Source: Phoronis australis
Taxonomy: Eukaryota; Phoronida; Phoronidae
Direction of reading: 5' to 3'
Length of the DNA: 58,042 bases
Assembly (NCBI GenBank): GCA_002633005.1
Contig: NMRA01000214.1
Span: 106,268 to 164,309, forward strand
Shown here: piece by piece, positions 33,612 through 44,962 of the stretch
How the letters are laid out: every line of letters begins with the position of its first letter
Position numbering within the stretch: position 1 is the first letter of the stretch
The notes under the pieces: generated by a model
The model's input: only the letters and a program-made list of their open reading frames with translations
The model's database searches: none
Told to the model about the DNA's origin: nothing
Translations under genes and position numbers: made by a program

Positions 33612-33624
33612 AGGTCAAAGGTCA
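33612..33624 (+). promoter_or_regulatory. perfect DR1 nuclear-receptor element
   Basis: AGGTCAAAGGTCA is two consensus half-sites spaced by one base, the classic site for HNF4, COUP-TF and RXR heterodimers. It lies in the intergenic space 3.7 kb after the receptor gene and 4.8 kb before the zinc-finger exon. Function not shown. Confidence 0.4.
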
Positions 33625-33859
33625 CATACCTGTCAGTCCCAGTGTCATGCATGACATCACTTTGCTATTATCCGGGAACACCTATGATGTTACTGATATT
33701 GCCTTTGCACACTAATAATTTGGAACTCATCTGGTCTCGATTATTAGACTTGGTAATCTTTTAGTATAAAATTGCAGCGACGAGTTTGAAGGCAATTAGT
33801 TAGGTCCATGTCACATTTGGTGGACCATGACTTACTCCTACGTAATTGGGGTGAATGTA

Positions 33860-35230
33860 CATAAAGGCTGTGGTGTTGGTGGTATCCCCCGCTGGGCTGC
33901 CCTGCTGTCGTTGGTGCTAGTGCAGCCCAAACGGATGCCTGCGCGAAACTGATTTGATGCACTTCAGTTTGGCGTGTGTTGGGGAGCCAAATTGATGCCT
34001 GCGACAAACTAAAGCTACCGTAAGTTCCCAATACTGCCAATTGTTTATATGTTTTATTCTTTTTTTCTTAACAGTTATATGATAGGTTGAATTTGACTAA
34101 ATGCATCGAACATTTTTAGTGCAGTTATTTTTATTGTGGCAATTTTTTTGTTCAAAATGTGTTGACTTTGTAGAAACTTTATCCTTTTTACGAAAATACT
34201 CTTCCTACCTCGATTGGTGTTGCCAAATATTACTTATTTTTCCTTAATTCTCAAGCGGTCCGAGTCAGTTGATTGTGTTGAAAGTGCCTTGAGTCAAGTT
34301 GAGTGTGTCGAATGTGGGTCGCTTGACAGTATAGTCCAAAACCTCACCTGAATTGGCAATAAATTACTGGAATCAAAGCATAGTGAAAAAAGGAACGTAT
34401 GGACTGTACTGTGGTTGAAAATCGGCAATAAAATAACAAAACAACAGCTTTTCAAGGACTGGAACATTGCGGCTGGTTTAACCGATCTCGTTACTTTCTG
34501 CTAGTGTCAATCTACGAGACTCACTGATTCACTTCAATGAAACACTACTGAGGCATGTGACCCAAGTTCGACACATGCACCAATCTCTTATTTTTTCAAC
34601 TTTTTTCATCTGTAACTTAATTTTAATTAAAGAATTACAAGTAGGTTTATAGCTAATGTATTCAACTTGAAAAATATTAAAAGAAGCAATGCCTTTGCTT
34701 TTATTTCGATTGAAGCTGGTGCATTATTTTGAACTTTTTTATTTCAATCAGCGTACTGGAAAAGTGTGCAGAAATTTGTCAAACAATGGGGGTCTTGGCG
34801 ATTCCGTAAAGTTCTTAACTTTTCTTTATTAGCTGGTAAGACATGAAAGTTGATGACCAAACACTATATTCAATTACTCCGAAATCAATTCCTCAGTTAT
34901 TCAAAAAAGTCAAGTTGAGTGACCAACTTTCAACATGATTCGAATTCGACATAATGGCTGCATCAGAACTGAAATTGACGACAATGATTGCGGCATGGTG
35001 CATTATAGTCTCACAGGACACTTTCCAGATGTGATTAATCCATATGACTTGCATAAGTGAGCACTCATTGTTGTCAATTTTGTAATCTGTTGACCATAAA
35101 CCACCTGCAGTTATGTGGGAACTGAGGTAGCTTCAGTTTGGTGCAGGCATTAGTTTGGCTCATCAACCCATGCCAAATGGTTTGGCATGGTGTGGTGTAT
35201 AGTGCATGGGCACATGGTCGTAGTGGAGGA
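33860..35230. repeat. inverted repeat pair, 'caggcat..tttggct' family
   Basis: Left block 33860-34035 and right block about 35110-35230 are diverged inverse copies: 'gggaact.a.ggtagct...agttt...gcaggcat.a.tttggct' on the right corresponds to the reverse complement of 33965-34030. The left block also has an internal direct repeat of 'ttggc..gcaggcat'-type words. May be the termini of an element of about 1.4 kb; no transposase inside. Confidence 0.45.
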
Positions 35231-37080
35231 TTAAATGCACAAAGCAACATGGCCCATGGCCAAAATGCAGCAAATGCTCAATTTCGCCAACTTGTACAAG
35301 TTTCCAAATGGCTCGTATTTTCAGTTATTGTTTACAATCCGACTTTATTAACAAGTCCTGGTTGGCCAAACGCACGTCCAGGACTCCTGTTTAAATGTCC
35401 CACGTCCAGTTTTAAGATCCTGCGACTGGTTTAAAAAAATAGGGACCAGTTTGTAAAAAAGGCGTTGTCATCGTTAAGAAGGCCTTCACTGGTTCAAATT
35501 ACACTTGACAGCAACTGGCCACTAACTGGTCCCGTGTCAAAACCCTAATCACCGATCTCACTCTAGCGGCAGACCGGGCCGTTAGTCTATTGATGGTATA
35601 ACACGGGTTGTAAATAATCTCTCAATCATCTTTTCGATTCATCTCGACCAAGCAGTCATAGTCAATTGAATTAAAACAAAGGCCCAGGGCCACTTATAAG
35701 CCTACTCTACTACCTGCTTAGTGGAGGTGCAATCCGGCACCTTTTCATATTTTTTTTGTGTTCGGCGGATAACTGATCATAATAACCCATTGAAAATAAG
35801 TAGGCCTATGTCTCAGTGGGTAGTTCTGCTAAGTCTAACTAGTCAGCAAAGACACCACAGCGGCCGTCTTTTGGGTAGACAGTGAATCTTTTGGGTGGTC
35901 AGAATTTTTTTTCGTTGTACATTTTTCAGTATTCCGTGGGCCCCACGCCACTGGTCTGACTTACCGACACCAGTCTCAACCTTTGCATGGAAGCGATTTT
36001 GATGACTCTCATTGGTTGTTGTTTGTGCATTTCATACTTAGATGAATATTATTGAATACTTTTGGTGCCACCAGCCCATCAAGATTGTCTGAGTTCATCT
36101 CATTGCCTTATAACGAGTTTTGTTGGAAGCATAAGCATTATATCTGTTGCACATATTCCCTCTGAAAATCTGCCAAGCCGTTCACAAGTCAACTTCAGTA
36201 GCATCCATGCACGACGTTTGCAGTTTCGGGGAGTAATTCTGAGATTTGGGACAGCCAGTGACGTCACAGAGAAAACATAGAAACGGCTATCAAGACATAA
36301 AAATGCGACTGGCTTTACAAAGGCACTTCACTTGGACTCTCGTTTTGTGGGAAAGGTTTACCTTTATCTTAAGACTTTTTGGACGTTGTCGACATTGACA
36401 TCACAAGTATTGAGTAAAATATTTCCCCACATTGTTTCAAACACAACTGTGTAGACTTCCATTTCAAAGTCATTGAGTAAACAAATGGGTTATGGGATAT
36501 GTATGTAAATACGGTAAGTCCACTTTTTAACAATAAAAAGTTGGACAAACAGTTATTTGTTTGCACTGCTGTGCATTACTGTTGAAGTGCATGGGTAAAA
36601 ATAAGGTGCACACTAGCTTATGTAGACTACCGCGGGGTTCCGGCATGTTTGTTGCTGTTTAGATATTCAGATGTGGAGAACACTGTACTCATACCAATAC
36701 ATTATGGCTTTTTATTAATATAGTCAGTGATTTTTCCAAGGCGTACATTTGCCACGCTAGTTTTGAGTGGCTGCCACTTTAAAAGTGAGACTCCTCTCAT
36801 CAGGAATGATAAAGTTTGTTTATTTTGTTAATGTAAATTTACAATGAGGGTAGCCCCATCAATTCACACTGCTTTCCATGGGGGCCCTCAATAAAAACAT
36901 ACAAAGACAGTAAGACAAACTATCAGACAATATTTAAATAATCGGTGAAGAATAAGAAATTAACTTGGAAAGACTGATGAAACAAAATGGATATTAAAAT
37001 ATGATCAATAGAAGATAATAAAAGTAAAACAAGATAATTAAATAAAATATAAATATTTAATAAAACAGTCAATAAATAAT
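35231..37080. other. intergenic, no recognised gene; one CRE palindrome
   Basis: No coding exon supported. A perfect cAMP-response palindrome TGACGTCA is at 36259-36266, about 2.1 kb upstream of the zinc-finger exon. The stretch 36900-37090 is AT-rich low-complexity sequence. Confidence 0.4.
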
Positions 37081-37145
37081 TAATAAAAGTAAGACATCTT
37101 ATATATATACACACATATATACACTTCAACACATATACATATGTA
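37081..37145. repeat. AT/AC-rich microsatellite
   Basis: Runs of TATATATA and ACACATATATACAC-type dinucleotide repeats. Confidence 0.7.
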
Positions 37146-37829
37146 CACAAAACGTACCAAGAGTGGCGTACATGAAGTAATATCTCACGAGACATTATTC
37201 CCGGTATCGACCTAGACCGAATATCCCATGCGCTTCGAATCCCTAAGTTTCTTGCATTTTTTCAGCAGAGTTTTCAAATACTTCACCCAGACTATTCACA
37301 TGGCGGATCACATCCTATATGTATGTACTTGCGCATTAGGTTGCAAGTTTTCTCTTGAAAAAGAAACACTTTTAAAAGTAACGATTTATTTCTTGAAAAG
37401 AGGTAGCAAAGATGAAAACAACGGCAACTGAGCAGTGAACTTGTAACATCTCCTGGAAATAGTTAAAAAACAACAATATTTGATATTTTAATTTCCTAGG
37501 AATCGGCTCCTGAGTTGCAGTCGATATACTATTCAGCAGTTGAAAACTGAGACATAAGTGTCTTATAATTAACGGTTTTGTTCCAGATTTTACGTTTAGG
37601 GCCTGGTTGCATGTCGAGTGTTAGTTACACGGTTGCAACTGTGTTACTTTAAACTATATTCAGAAAGTTTGATGATCGAACCGGCTGAAGACATCGAGTC
37701 GACATTGACCTACCTTTTGAACATTCCATGTCCGAGGTCGCTGTTAAAGTAGTGCGGGAGGTGAATATGGAAAACTTTATTTCATGGCCGTATTTCCCTC
37801 GACAGATTCAACGCGCGTAGTATAAACAT

Positions 37830-37950
37830 ACATATTAAGTACTTACATATGTACATATACATACATACATACATACTTACAAATATATATACGTACATAC
37901 ATACATACACACAAATACACAACTACATACACATAAATGCACACGTATAT
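37830..37950. repeat. (TACA)n microsatellite
   Basis: Interrupted TACA/CATA tetranucleotide repeat, longest uninterrupted part 'acatacatacatacata' near 37858. Confidence 0.85.
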
Positions 37951-38366
37951 ACGTATGAATAAAAAATAGCCTGGTCTGGGGATATTGACTGTAAGTTTGC
38001 TAGACAGAACACATCTACATGTAGTTAAATTGATTTCTCATAATTCTTTTAAAGGTTATTAAGGGTGATGCAGATTTGGCGCACTTCAATTTGTTAACCT
38101 CGACTAGACAAAATTATATGTATTTTCAAATTCGTCGGCTGGAAACTAATGGATGCTCTTCTCTGTTCAAATGTTCTGATTCCATAGCAGTAGAAAATGT
38201 CATTGCAAGTGTCCTGGGTTGTTTGAAAGTTTATAGCAAAGATGACATCGTTAAGTGTTAGCAAACAGTACCAGTAGTTGTTTTCAAGACTGGTCTGAAA
38301 ACTATTGTCCAAGTGAACTGCATACCATGTGCTAAGTGCAAATGATAGTGAATTTTTCGATTTCAG

Positions 38367-38924
38367 ATATTGGGATGGATGAAGAAGAATGCTGTGAGTT
38401 GGAATTGAAACACAATATCACTGACAGAAGTTTCAATGATTCAGTTTCATCTGAGTTGTGTAAGAATTCCTTTGATAGTCTGAACGTTTCTTGCACTCAG
38501 GAATGTGATGAAGTTGACATTGTTGGCAGTGTTGAGGAGGACAGCGGAGAAGGATCCTGTATCAAACAAGAAAAAGATGAGGCCCAGGCTGATCATGAGG
38601 AAGTTGGATATCTTGTGGCTGACAATGTGTTTGTGCCTACAGTGTTTAGACTGGAGTGTGACGACGACAAATTCATGCCACATGATGCTGTTTCTGATAC
38701 CCATGTGACTAGTGGTGAGAGTAACGTAGTCAAACAAACGAGAATGCATGCTGCTAAGAAACTGGCGAAGTGTAAAGTATGTGGAGAGTCATTTAAGGGA
38801 AACCGCGAACTTGCTAAACACTCTAAGACAATGCATAAAAGTGAAAAAACACACAAATGCACTGTGTGTGGAAAGTCTTTTACCCGAAATGCCAATCTTG
38901 TTTGGCACATGAGGAGACACGCAG
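38367..38924 (+). CDS. C2H2 zinc-finger exon of a multi-exon gene
   Basis: Exon bounded by 'cgatttcag|AT' and 'GCAG|gtaaga'. A likely start ATG is at 38375 ('MDEEECCELELKHN'), with an open frame back to the acceptor, so an earlier exon is possible. About 120 acidic residues, including a 'CIKQEKDE' patch resembling a SUMO site (I/V-K-x-E), precede two C2H2 fingers: 'CKVCGESFKGNRELAKHSKT' with H-x4-H, and 'CTVCGKSFTRNANLVWHMRR' with H-x3-H. The frame also reads through the donor to a stop at 38936-38938 (unspliced end). A nuclear DNA-binding role is likely from the fingers. Phase 1 out fits the next exon. Confidence 0.8.
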
Positions 38925-40360
38925 GTAAGAAACCATAAAGGAGCGATCTATGTGTGGCAAAGTCCCATGTTACAAGTAGTCAACCAGATAGCCAGTATGT
39001 ATCCTTACTTTTATTGGAACGCAGTGTTCCACCTTGTTTGAGGTGTTTAAAAAGCCAATTTTGGTCTGCCTAAGTTTTGTCAGTCTCGAGAAATCATTTG
39101 TTGCCCTTAAATTAAAATTTTTGGTGTTTGTAATGCCCTCCTGGCAGGGACTCATCTTGGATTTGAAAAGTGGGGTCCAAATTCACCAGATTGACTCTAG
39201 TCTTAGGCTGGAATTCTGTCTGAGGTCACCTTGTTGTCACAGAACAGAAGATATTCTCTCGAAAAACGTTGCAGCCAGCATTTGCTAATGGTCACTGTGA
39301 CATTTAAATTGAAAATGGACAACAATATTTTGTGATCTCGATTTATGTTGGCATCCAGCTTAAACAATGACTTGTAGGTTTCAATAAAATCTATGAATGA
39401 GTAATGTTAAAATTCTTTGTTACCGAACAAGCTATAGGTTTTCTCTCTTTTCTGTTGGTTCTAGCCATCATTTTTTAGAACTGCCCATGCTGGTAACATT
39501 GGCTAGATGAGACCCTGCCTTGTGGCATTTACAATAAAATATTTTTAATTATTATTTACACCAATTAGAGTAAATGATGGTATTAAAAACATGCACATTT
39601 TGTACTTACAGAGTTCATTTTTTTTCACTGCAAAAGTATTATTTAGTATATCATGTTTGAGGGATGGACATAATAGAACTCAAATCTGAATACTGAATCT
39701 TTTCAATAGGCATGGAAATGAAAAAGACAACCTTTCATAAAAATCTGATTGTGAAAGTGTCACACAAGTGAGTGGTAAATCATGTATGTACATGTACCAC
39801 CATTGTATGAGTGGCTTGGCATTGGTAATCGTGACGTCTAACATTAAAACAAGTCCATTTAGGAGTAACACTGCCATCCGGGCTTCTTCTTGACATTTTT
39901 CAAGAAACGACTTCGAAATTTTAGTCCTTTAGATCAAAGACCATTTGGAGTAAAGGCTGAAAAATTGTATGTCTTCCATAGAAATTTCCCGAGACTTTCA
40001 TACAATTACCTCAAGGATTTTAGTTCTTCCCTAGGAGAACGTGGTTTGAAGAAAATTCACTAGTAAAAAACGGAAATCACTATTTCCGAAAGACTGCTTG
40101 TATGTAAAATGTGCATTCAATTGCAGCTTAAACACTGTAACCATGACATTGAAGGCCCATGAGCCAAACTTAAGGTAAAAGAATACCTTTCACACCATTT
40201 CAGCCATGTTTTTCTGTGACAGGAAGTCTTTAGCTTTTAATGCATGAAAACTTGCCAAAATACGCTTTCAATGCTGCGTGCCAGTAAACTTTCTATAATG
40301 ATTAGTTGCCCGGGACAGTAATTCAATGGAAGCTTTACTATAATACATGCGCAGACACAG

Positions 40361-40580
40361 AATCTAAAGGTCATGGAACAGAGACACAAAGGATGAAAAG
40401 AGCAAGTGTTCATCCTGCCACTCTGCAAGAATCTGAAAAGCGACAACGAATCCTCGAGTCCGAAAAGCAGTATCACCAACAAACCATTTGCTTAGGGGAA
40501 GTGTTCGGAAGGTGGGAAGCATTGCGGACAAGACTGAATATTCCAGCTCAAAAGGATTTTGCACGGCTTTTAGTGGAACA
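40361..40580 (+). CDS. zinc-finger gene, exon 2: Arg/Glu-rich linker and 'W-E-x-L-R' helix
   Basis: Exon bounded by 'gcagacacag|AA' and 'GAACA|gtaagt', phase 1 in and 2 out, 73 codons. It reads 'ESKGHGTETQRMKRASVHPA', a charged helix, then 'GRWEALRTRLNIPAQKDFAR' and 'LLVEQ'. The last part resembles the 'RW..L....g...d...A..LL' block that often follows or precedes zinc fingers in invertebrate and fish nuclear proteins. No catalytic motif. The frame would stop two codons after the donor, so splicing or termination occurs here. Confidence 0.6.
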
Positions 40581-40975
40581 GTAAGTTAGAACTCAACTTG
40601 CAGTTACAATCTTCATCAGTTATACTAATTGTTTTTAAAATTTGCAAGGACTTAAAGATACTGGGTTTCTTATTGGCAATCCTGAACTGCCTGTTGTCTG
40701 CTTCATATTGTTGGGACAACTGATCTAAGCTGGTCTAGTCCAGTTTTTGCCCTTCGATTTATTACCTGAGGTTGAGATTGATTTCAACAGAGTTAAGTAA
40801 TCAGAAAAGAGTTGCCCGTGGCATGCGGGTCACAAAGTAGAGTTTGGTGGGGACGTGCTACCAACTAAGGGAAATTATTGTGTAAAATCACCTTAGTAGA
40901 GGCAAGACTCAAACACAGGACTTAATATACTTCAGAGTCTGCCAAAGAGCAGTTGCTCATTGCAGATTCACCATT

Positions 40976-42070
40976 TTTATGCGCCCACATAATGTGGACG
41001 CATTATGCCGTCATCTCTGTCCGTCCGTCTGTCCGTCCGTCCGTCCGTCTGGGTGGCGTCCGTCCGGCGTCTGGCGTCTGGCGTCCGCTGCTCTATCTCC
41101 AAAACCCTTTGACATACGTTCATGAAATTTGGCACATATGTTCCATTCATGAATGGGACGGCACGTGCGAACTTTCGGACGGATCCGACTACCGGTGTGC
41201 CCCCTAGTGGCAATTTTAGTTTTTTACGCTTACCTTTGTATCTTCAAAAGTCCTGAACGGATTTTCATGAAATTTGGTATGTAGGCACCTATTAGTGAGA
41301 TGACGCTATCCTACTGTTTTCAGATGGATTCGACGTAGTTTGCGCCACCTAGTGGCCATTTTTACTGTTTTCGAGTCTGTATTTTTGCGTCCACCCCTCT
41401 ATCAACCAAACCGCTCAAAGGATGATTGTGAAAATTGGCGTGTATGTGCTTACTATAAGGAAGACAGCTGACAATGATTTTCAGACGATTTGGACTACTG
41501 TGGCGCCTCCTAGTGGCAGTTTTGTTTTTTTGCGCCCATGGCTGTATCTCCCAAACCGTTTGCAGGATCTTTACTAAATTTAGCAAGTGTATTTATGTGA
41601 TGTTGACAACGGACGATGACGACTTTAGGATGATTCTGATTACCGGTATGCCTCTAGTGGCAATTTTAGTATTTGCCTCTAGTGGCAATTTTAGTATTTT
41701 ACATTGACCTCTGTATTTTCATAGGTCTTCAGGTGTATACTTTGTGTTACTTCGTGACTGTGAAGGAAAAGTTCCAAGTAGAAATTTGTTTCTGGCATTC
41801 TAATGCTGTGCTAATCTCGTATTTGTAAATTTGTTTTTAATTCTATGTTTCTGTGGTGCTTTAAGCAACTGGTGTATAGGATGTGCTTGTATTATGAAGA
41901 TTACTCACATTTTGCCCCTAGCCTATTGAGGAGACAATGACCATGACTTTCCATTTTGCAAAGTATGCCCTCTACTGGCCACTTAATGGTACCAATAAAC
42001 AACCCTAGAAGGATACCGTATGCGGTGCAATTGTGGGCGCATTTCAACGCTCCGCGTTGCTCTTGTATTG
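40976..42070. repeat. modular interspersed repeat with (TCCG)n head and 'ctagtggc' units
   Basis: It starts ATGCGCCCACATAATGTGGACGCATTA followed by (TCCG/TCTG)n, and ends near GTGGGCGCATTTCAACGC, an inverse echo of the start. The interior holds at least four diverged units of about 130 bp, each with 'ctgtatctcc.aaaccgttt...atgaaatttggcatgtatgtgc' and ending 'gcc.cctagtggcaattttagt'. A 25-bp unit is exactly doubled near 41649-41700. The mirrored short ORFs are not genes. Confidence 0.65.
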
Positions 42071-42920
42071 TGATGTTGCAGTATCCTCACAGTGGATATT
42101 TTGCGCCCTGCCGTTGTAGATGATAAATGAAAGATGTGACAACCGTGGACGTATTATCTCCCTTTTCCCATTCCATCTTGTGCCACAATTTTGAATGTTT
42201 GACGGTGTCTTCCTACCCATTTATGTAGAAAAGCACCTCTGGACATGCTGAATACATTCAGTCCCTACTGGGCAAGGGTGATATAAATGATTTCAATTAC
42301 GAGACATTGGGGTGAGAATGATTGTGCCCATCTAATTTTACTTTCATTCAGATCACCAGTCTCCCTCACCTGTCTATGCCAAGAGTTTTATTATGACCAC
42401 TGTTGGCTTAGTGAGTAATAGTCATGGTCAACAAAACTATACTTGAGAATGTCCAAATAGTTTGTTTTGTTTTTTCAGTTATGAAAGCACTGAGCAACAG
42501 TAAGTTGAATTCTCTTATTCCATTAACTTTTAGAAGTAAGAATAGTTGTGACAACCTCAAGTGTTGGGTTATTCGTAGTCTCTTTTTTCTTTTTATTTCC
42601 GTTTTATGCTCTGCAGGTTGGGAAGAATGTCCAAGGGTTGTATGGTTACTCTCAGCCTACTTGGTTAAAGCAAACACCTGGGCCCAGGGTACATTCTCTG
42701 AACTTAGACTTTACCCACACTCAAACAATGAAAATTAGCTAGTGAAGGCACATTAGTCAATACAGATTTTTAAGTTTATTCGTGCTGTGCAACTGATCAA
42801 TTTTGGAGCACAGAGATTAGAATCTGTGAGCCTGGCTCTTTTGTATAAACATTGCAATATAAGCCTGATATATTTCCTGCTGCATAAGTCTATTTCTCTG
42901 CTACAAATTGACCATTAAAC

Positions 42921-44239
42921 TTAAAGGCGAAGGCAACCTATTTTCATGTCATTTTTAGCAAAAATAGGGTTCACTGGTTATCCCAGACATATTTTTCACT
43001 TATTTACAGCTTTTCATAATTTAATTAATTACTCGTCGTCTACTCCGGAAGTGACGTTTTGGGAGGCAAGAATTTCGCGCCAATTTCTTTTCATACAGTC
43101 TGACTGTGAGAGCAGTCAAGTCAGTCATTGTTCTACCTCGGTTGTGATGATTTCGGTCGTTGTTTGCTTTTGTTTACGAGTCAGTCAACATGCCACGTTG
43201 TTGTTGCCTACCGAGATGTACTCATTATCGTCTCACGTACAGAGGAAGAACTGTCCCACTTGCATGAGTGTCCCGTGACTCTCCTAGTGGATGGTGACTT
43301 GAGCACCCAAACTGCTTACATCCCGCCGTGCGACTCCCTCGTCACACACCTGGCACCTTCCAAGTAGCTCCAATACAAGTCCACTATAAACTTATCAAAC
43401 TTAGGCTCACCGATCCGTTCATTGGATGACGAACTGTCCTTTTCACTGGGTGTCAAACTGGGCCTGTATTCACTCCCACTACTCAACATCACTGCAGGGT
43501 TGCTTACAGGCTCTGGGCTAGATACAACAGCACACGGGGAATCACTGCTATTTCGTGGCATTGCACGCTATTGGTTACGTTTGGAGGCATGGGTGACAGT
43601 AGAGGAAGTGCCTCCAGTCACTGTTTATAGTGGCCACAGCTTGCGAGGCTTCTTGCTTCAAAAACGCACTTCTCGGGGGTGGCGACGGGGAACTGCCAGG
43701 AATCAACAGCGACGGTATGGAACCCTTCTTCAGGCGTTGTTTCGCAGGAACCTTCATCAATTCAGCATACATATCTCTGTCGTAATCTGACGGATGAAAA
43801 TGCTTGCCACTGCTTTGTACGTTGCGTGAACGGGTAGCGCTGCGTTCTTCACACGAACAAGCTAGCCAAGTACGGCGAAGTGTGTCATCCTTCGAAAAGC
43901 GATGCAAGGTACCCAAAGTGCGTGTGAGGCAATAATGAGTACATCCTGGTACGCAGCAACAGCGCGGCATGTTGACTGACTTGTAAACAAAAGCAAACGA
44001 GGACCGAACTTATCACATCCGAGGTAGAACAATGATTGACTTGACAGCTCTCACAGTCTGACTGTATGCAAAGAAATTGGCGCGAAATTCTTGCCTCCCA
44101 AAACGTCACTTCCGGGGTAGAGGACGAGAAATTAATTAAATTACGAAAAACTGTAATTAAGTGAAAAATATGTCTGGGATAATCATCATACCTTATTTTT
44201 GCTAAAAGTGACGTGAAAAAAGGTTGCCTTCGCCTTTAA
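42921..44239. mobile_element. 1.3-kb element with ~320-bp inverted arms, each carrying a THAP start codon region
   Basis: The left arm begins TTAAAGGCGAAGGCAACCT (42921) and the right arm ends AGGTTGCCTTCGCCTTTAA (44239). The inverse similarity extends inward past 'gtgacgttttgggaggcaag' and 'cagtctgactgt' to the start of a THAP ORF in both arms (ATG at 43190 on the plus strand, ATG at 43970 on the minus strand). The left copy is cut short by a stop after about 25 codons. TTAA occurs at both outer edges. The THAP domain suggests P-element ancestry; no transposase core is present. It lies in an intron of the zinc-finger gene. Confidence 0.75.
43575..43970 (-). CDS. THAP-domain ORF within the inverted-arm element
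   Basis: 131-codon minus-strand ORF. It starts 'MPRCCCVPGCTHYCLT', followed by 'GTLHRFSKDDTLRRTWLACS', '...KHFHPSDYDRDM' and 'RLKKGSIPSLLIPG'. These are the THAP landmarks: start Cys pair, 'F..d...r..W', 'HF...D', and the AVPTIF-like box. In the third zinc-ligand motif (C-x2-H) the Cys is replaced: 'SSGKHF' has Ser at the Cys position, so DNA binding may be lost. It ends without a transposase domain. Probably a relic of a P-element-like transposase N-terminus. Confidence 0.75.
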   Translation of the reverse strand: MPRCCCVPGCTHYCLTRTLGTLHRFSKDDTLRRTWLACSCEERSATRSRNVQSSGKHFHPSDYDRDMYAELMKVPAKQRLKKGSIPSLLIPGSSPSPPPRSAFLKQEASQAVATINSDWRHFLYCHPCLQT

Positions 44240-44350
44240 CGGTATGGCAAATTGACATGAAGTACTTTTTAAGTCTCGTGAATGCTCCTGATAAAATGGG
44301 TCAAAGTGGAATCATTAAAATCATTCTTCATTATGATTATGTACTTGTAG

Positions 44351-44413
44351 AATGAGTGGTTCAGACAACTCTCCTAGTGAAACTGTTTTGGAGGAGCCTG
44401 AAGAAACATTGAG
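44351..44413 (+). CDS. zinc-finger gene, exon 3 (small acidic exon)
   Basis: 63-base exon bounded by 'tacttgtag|A' and 'TTGAG|gtattg', phase 2 in and 2 out. It encodes 'MSGSDNSPSETVLEEPEETL', acidic and probably disordered. Phase matches the exon before (40580, phase 2) and the one after (48149, phase 2). The other two frames have stops. Confidence 0.5.
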
Positions 44414-44857
44414 GTATTGTTGAAGTTAATTTCTTTAACCCTTGTCTTGCCGATGGCGAGTTCAGCCAATTATTCTGCTCACGGCTGTGAACTAGCCTTT
44501 GATAAACTGCAGTTGTCTACTCTCACCCCAGGCCACTCGAGTTTTTCATACAGGAATTGGTGCATTTCACAGTATGTGTTTGGTAAGGGATGTAACATTT
44601 TTGACATTTTAATCTTTATAATTAACAAATCAATTAGTATATGAAAATGGTTTTAACATCAGTGTGTGGCTTAGTAAAAGTTAGGGGTAGCAATTGCAAT
44701 CATCTTAATTGTGGTACTAGGCATTACATAAATGGACACCGTGATTTTCAAAATTGGGCATTTACTCAAAAGTCTACTCTCCCTGTAACACATTTGGATT
44801 GAAGTATACATTTTTGAAAGCACTTATATCAAGTTTTAAGGTATAGTTTTCATAAAT

Positions 44858-44962
44858 TGGGAGCTGTAACCCTTGATCCTTGTTCAAATTGGTGCATCTG
44901 GTTCTAATGTAGACAACAACCAGATGCTCAATTTGAACAGGGATCAAGGGTTACAGCTCCCA
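44858..44962. repeat. 105-nt hairpin, ~46-bp stem
   Basis: TGGGAGCTGTAACCCTTGAT... on the left pairs with ...ATCAAGGGTTACAGCTCCCA on the right, with one mismatch and one single-base bulge, and a loop of about 13 nt (ctaatgtagacaa). Length and structure resemble a miRNA precursor or a tiny fold-back element. Confidence 0.8.

Noticed and set aside
33744-34040. 98-residue minus-strand ORF with internal 'QASIWL/QASVWA' repeats
   Set aside because: Falls in the left block of an inverted repeat pair; the repeats are DNA-level.
40953-41707. ORFs of 74-84 residues on both strands
   Set aside because: Produced by the (TCCG)n and 'ctagtggc' modular repeat.
42232-42280. Exon-like 49-base segment after 'catttatgtag'
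   Set aside because: Protein-like in one frame, but phases do not connect to neighbours without a further unknown exon.
42600-42738. Exon-like segment after 'tatgctctgcag' (42617-42688)
   Set aside because: Open in two frames, but neither phase fits the chain between 40580 (phase 2) and 44351 (phase 2).
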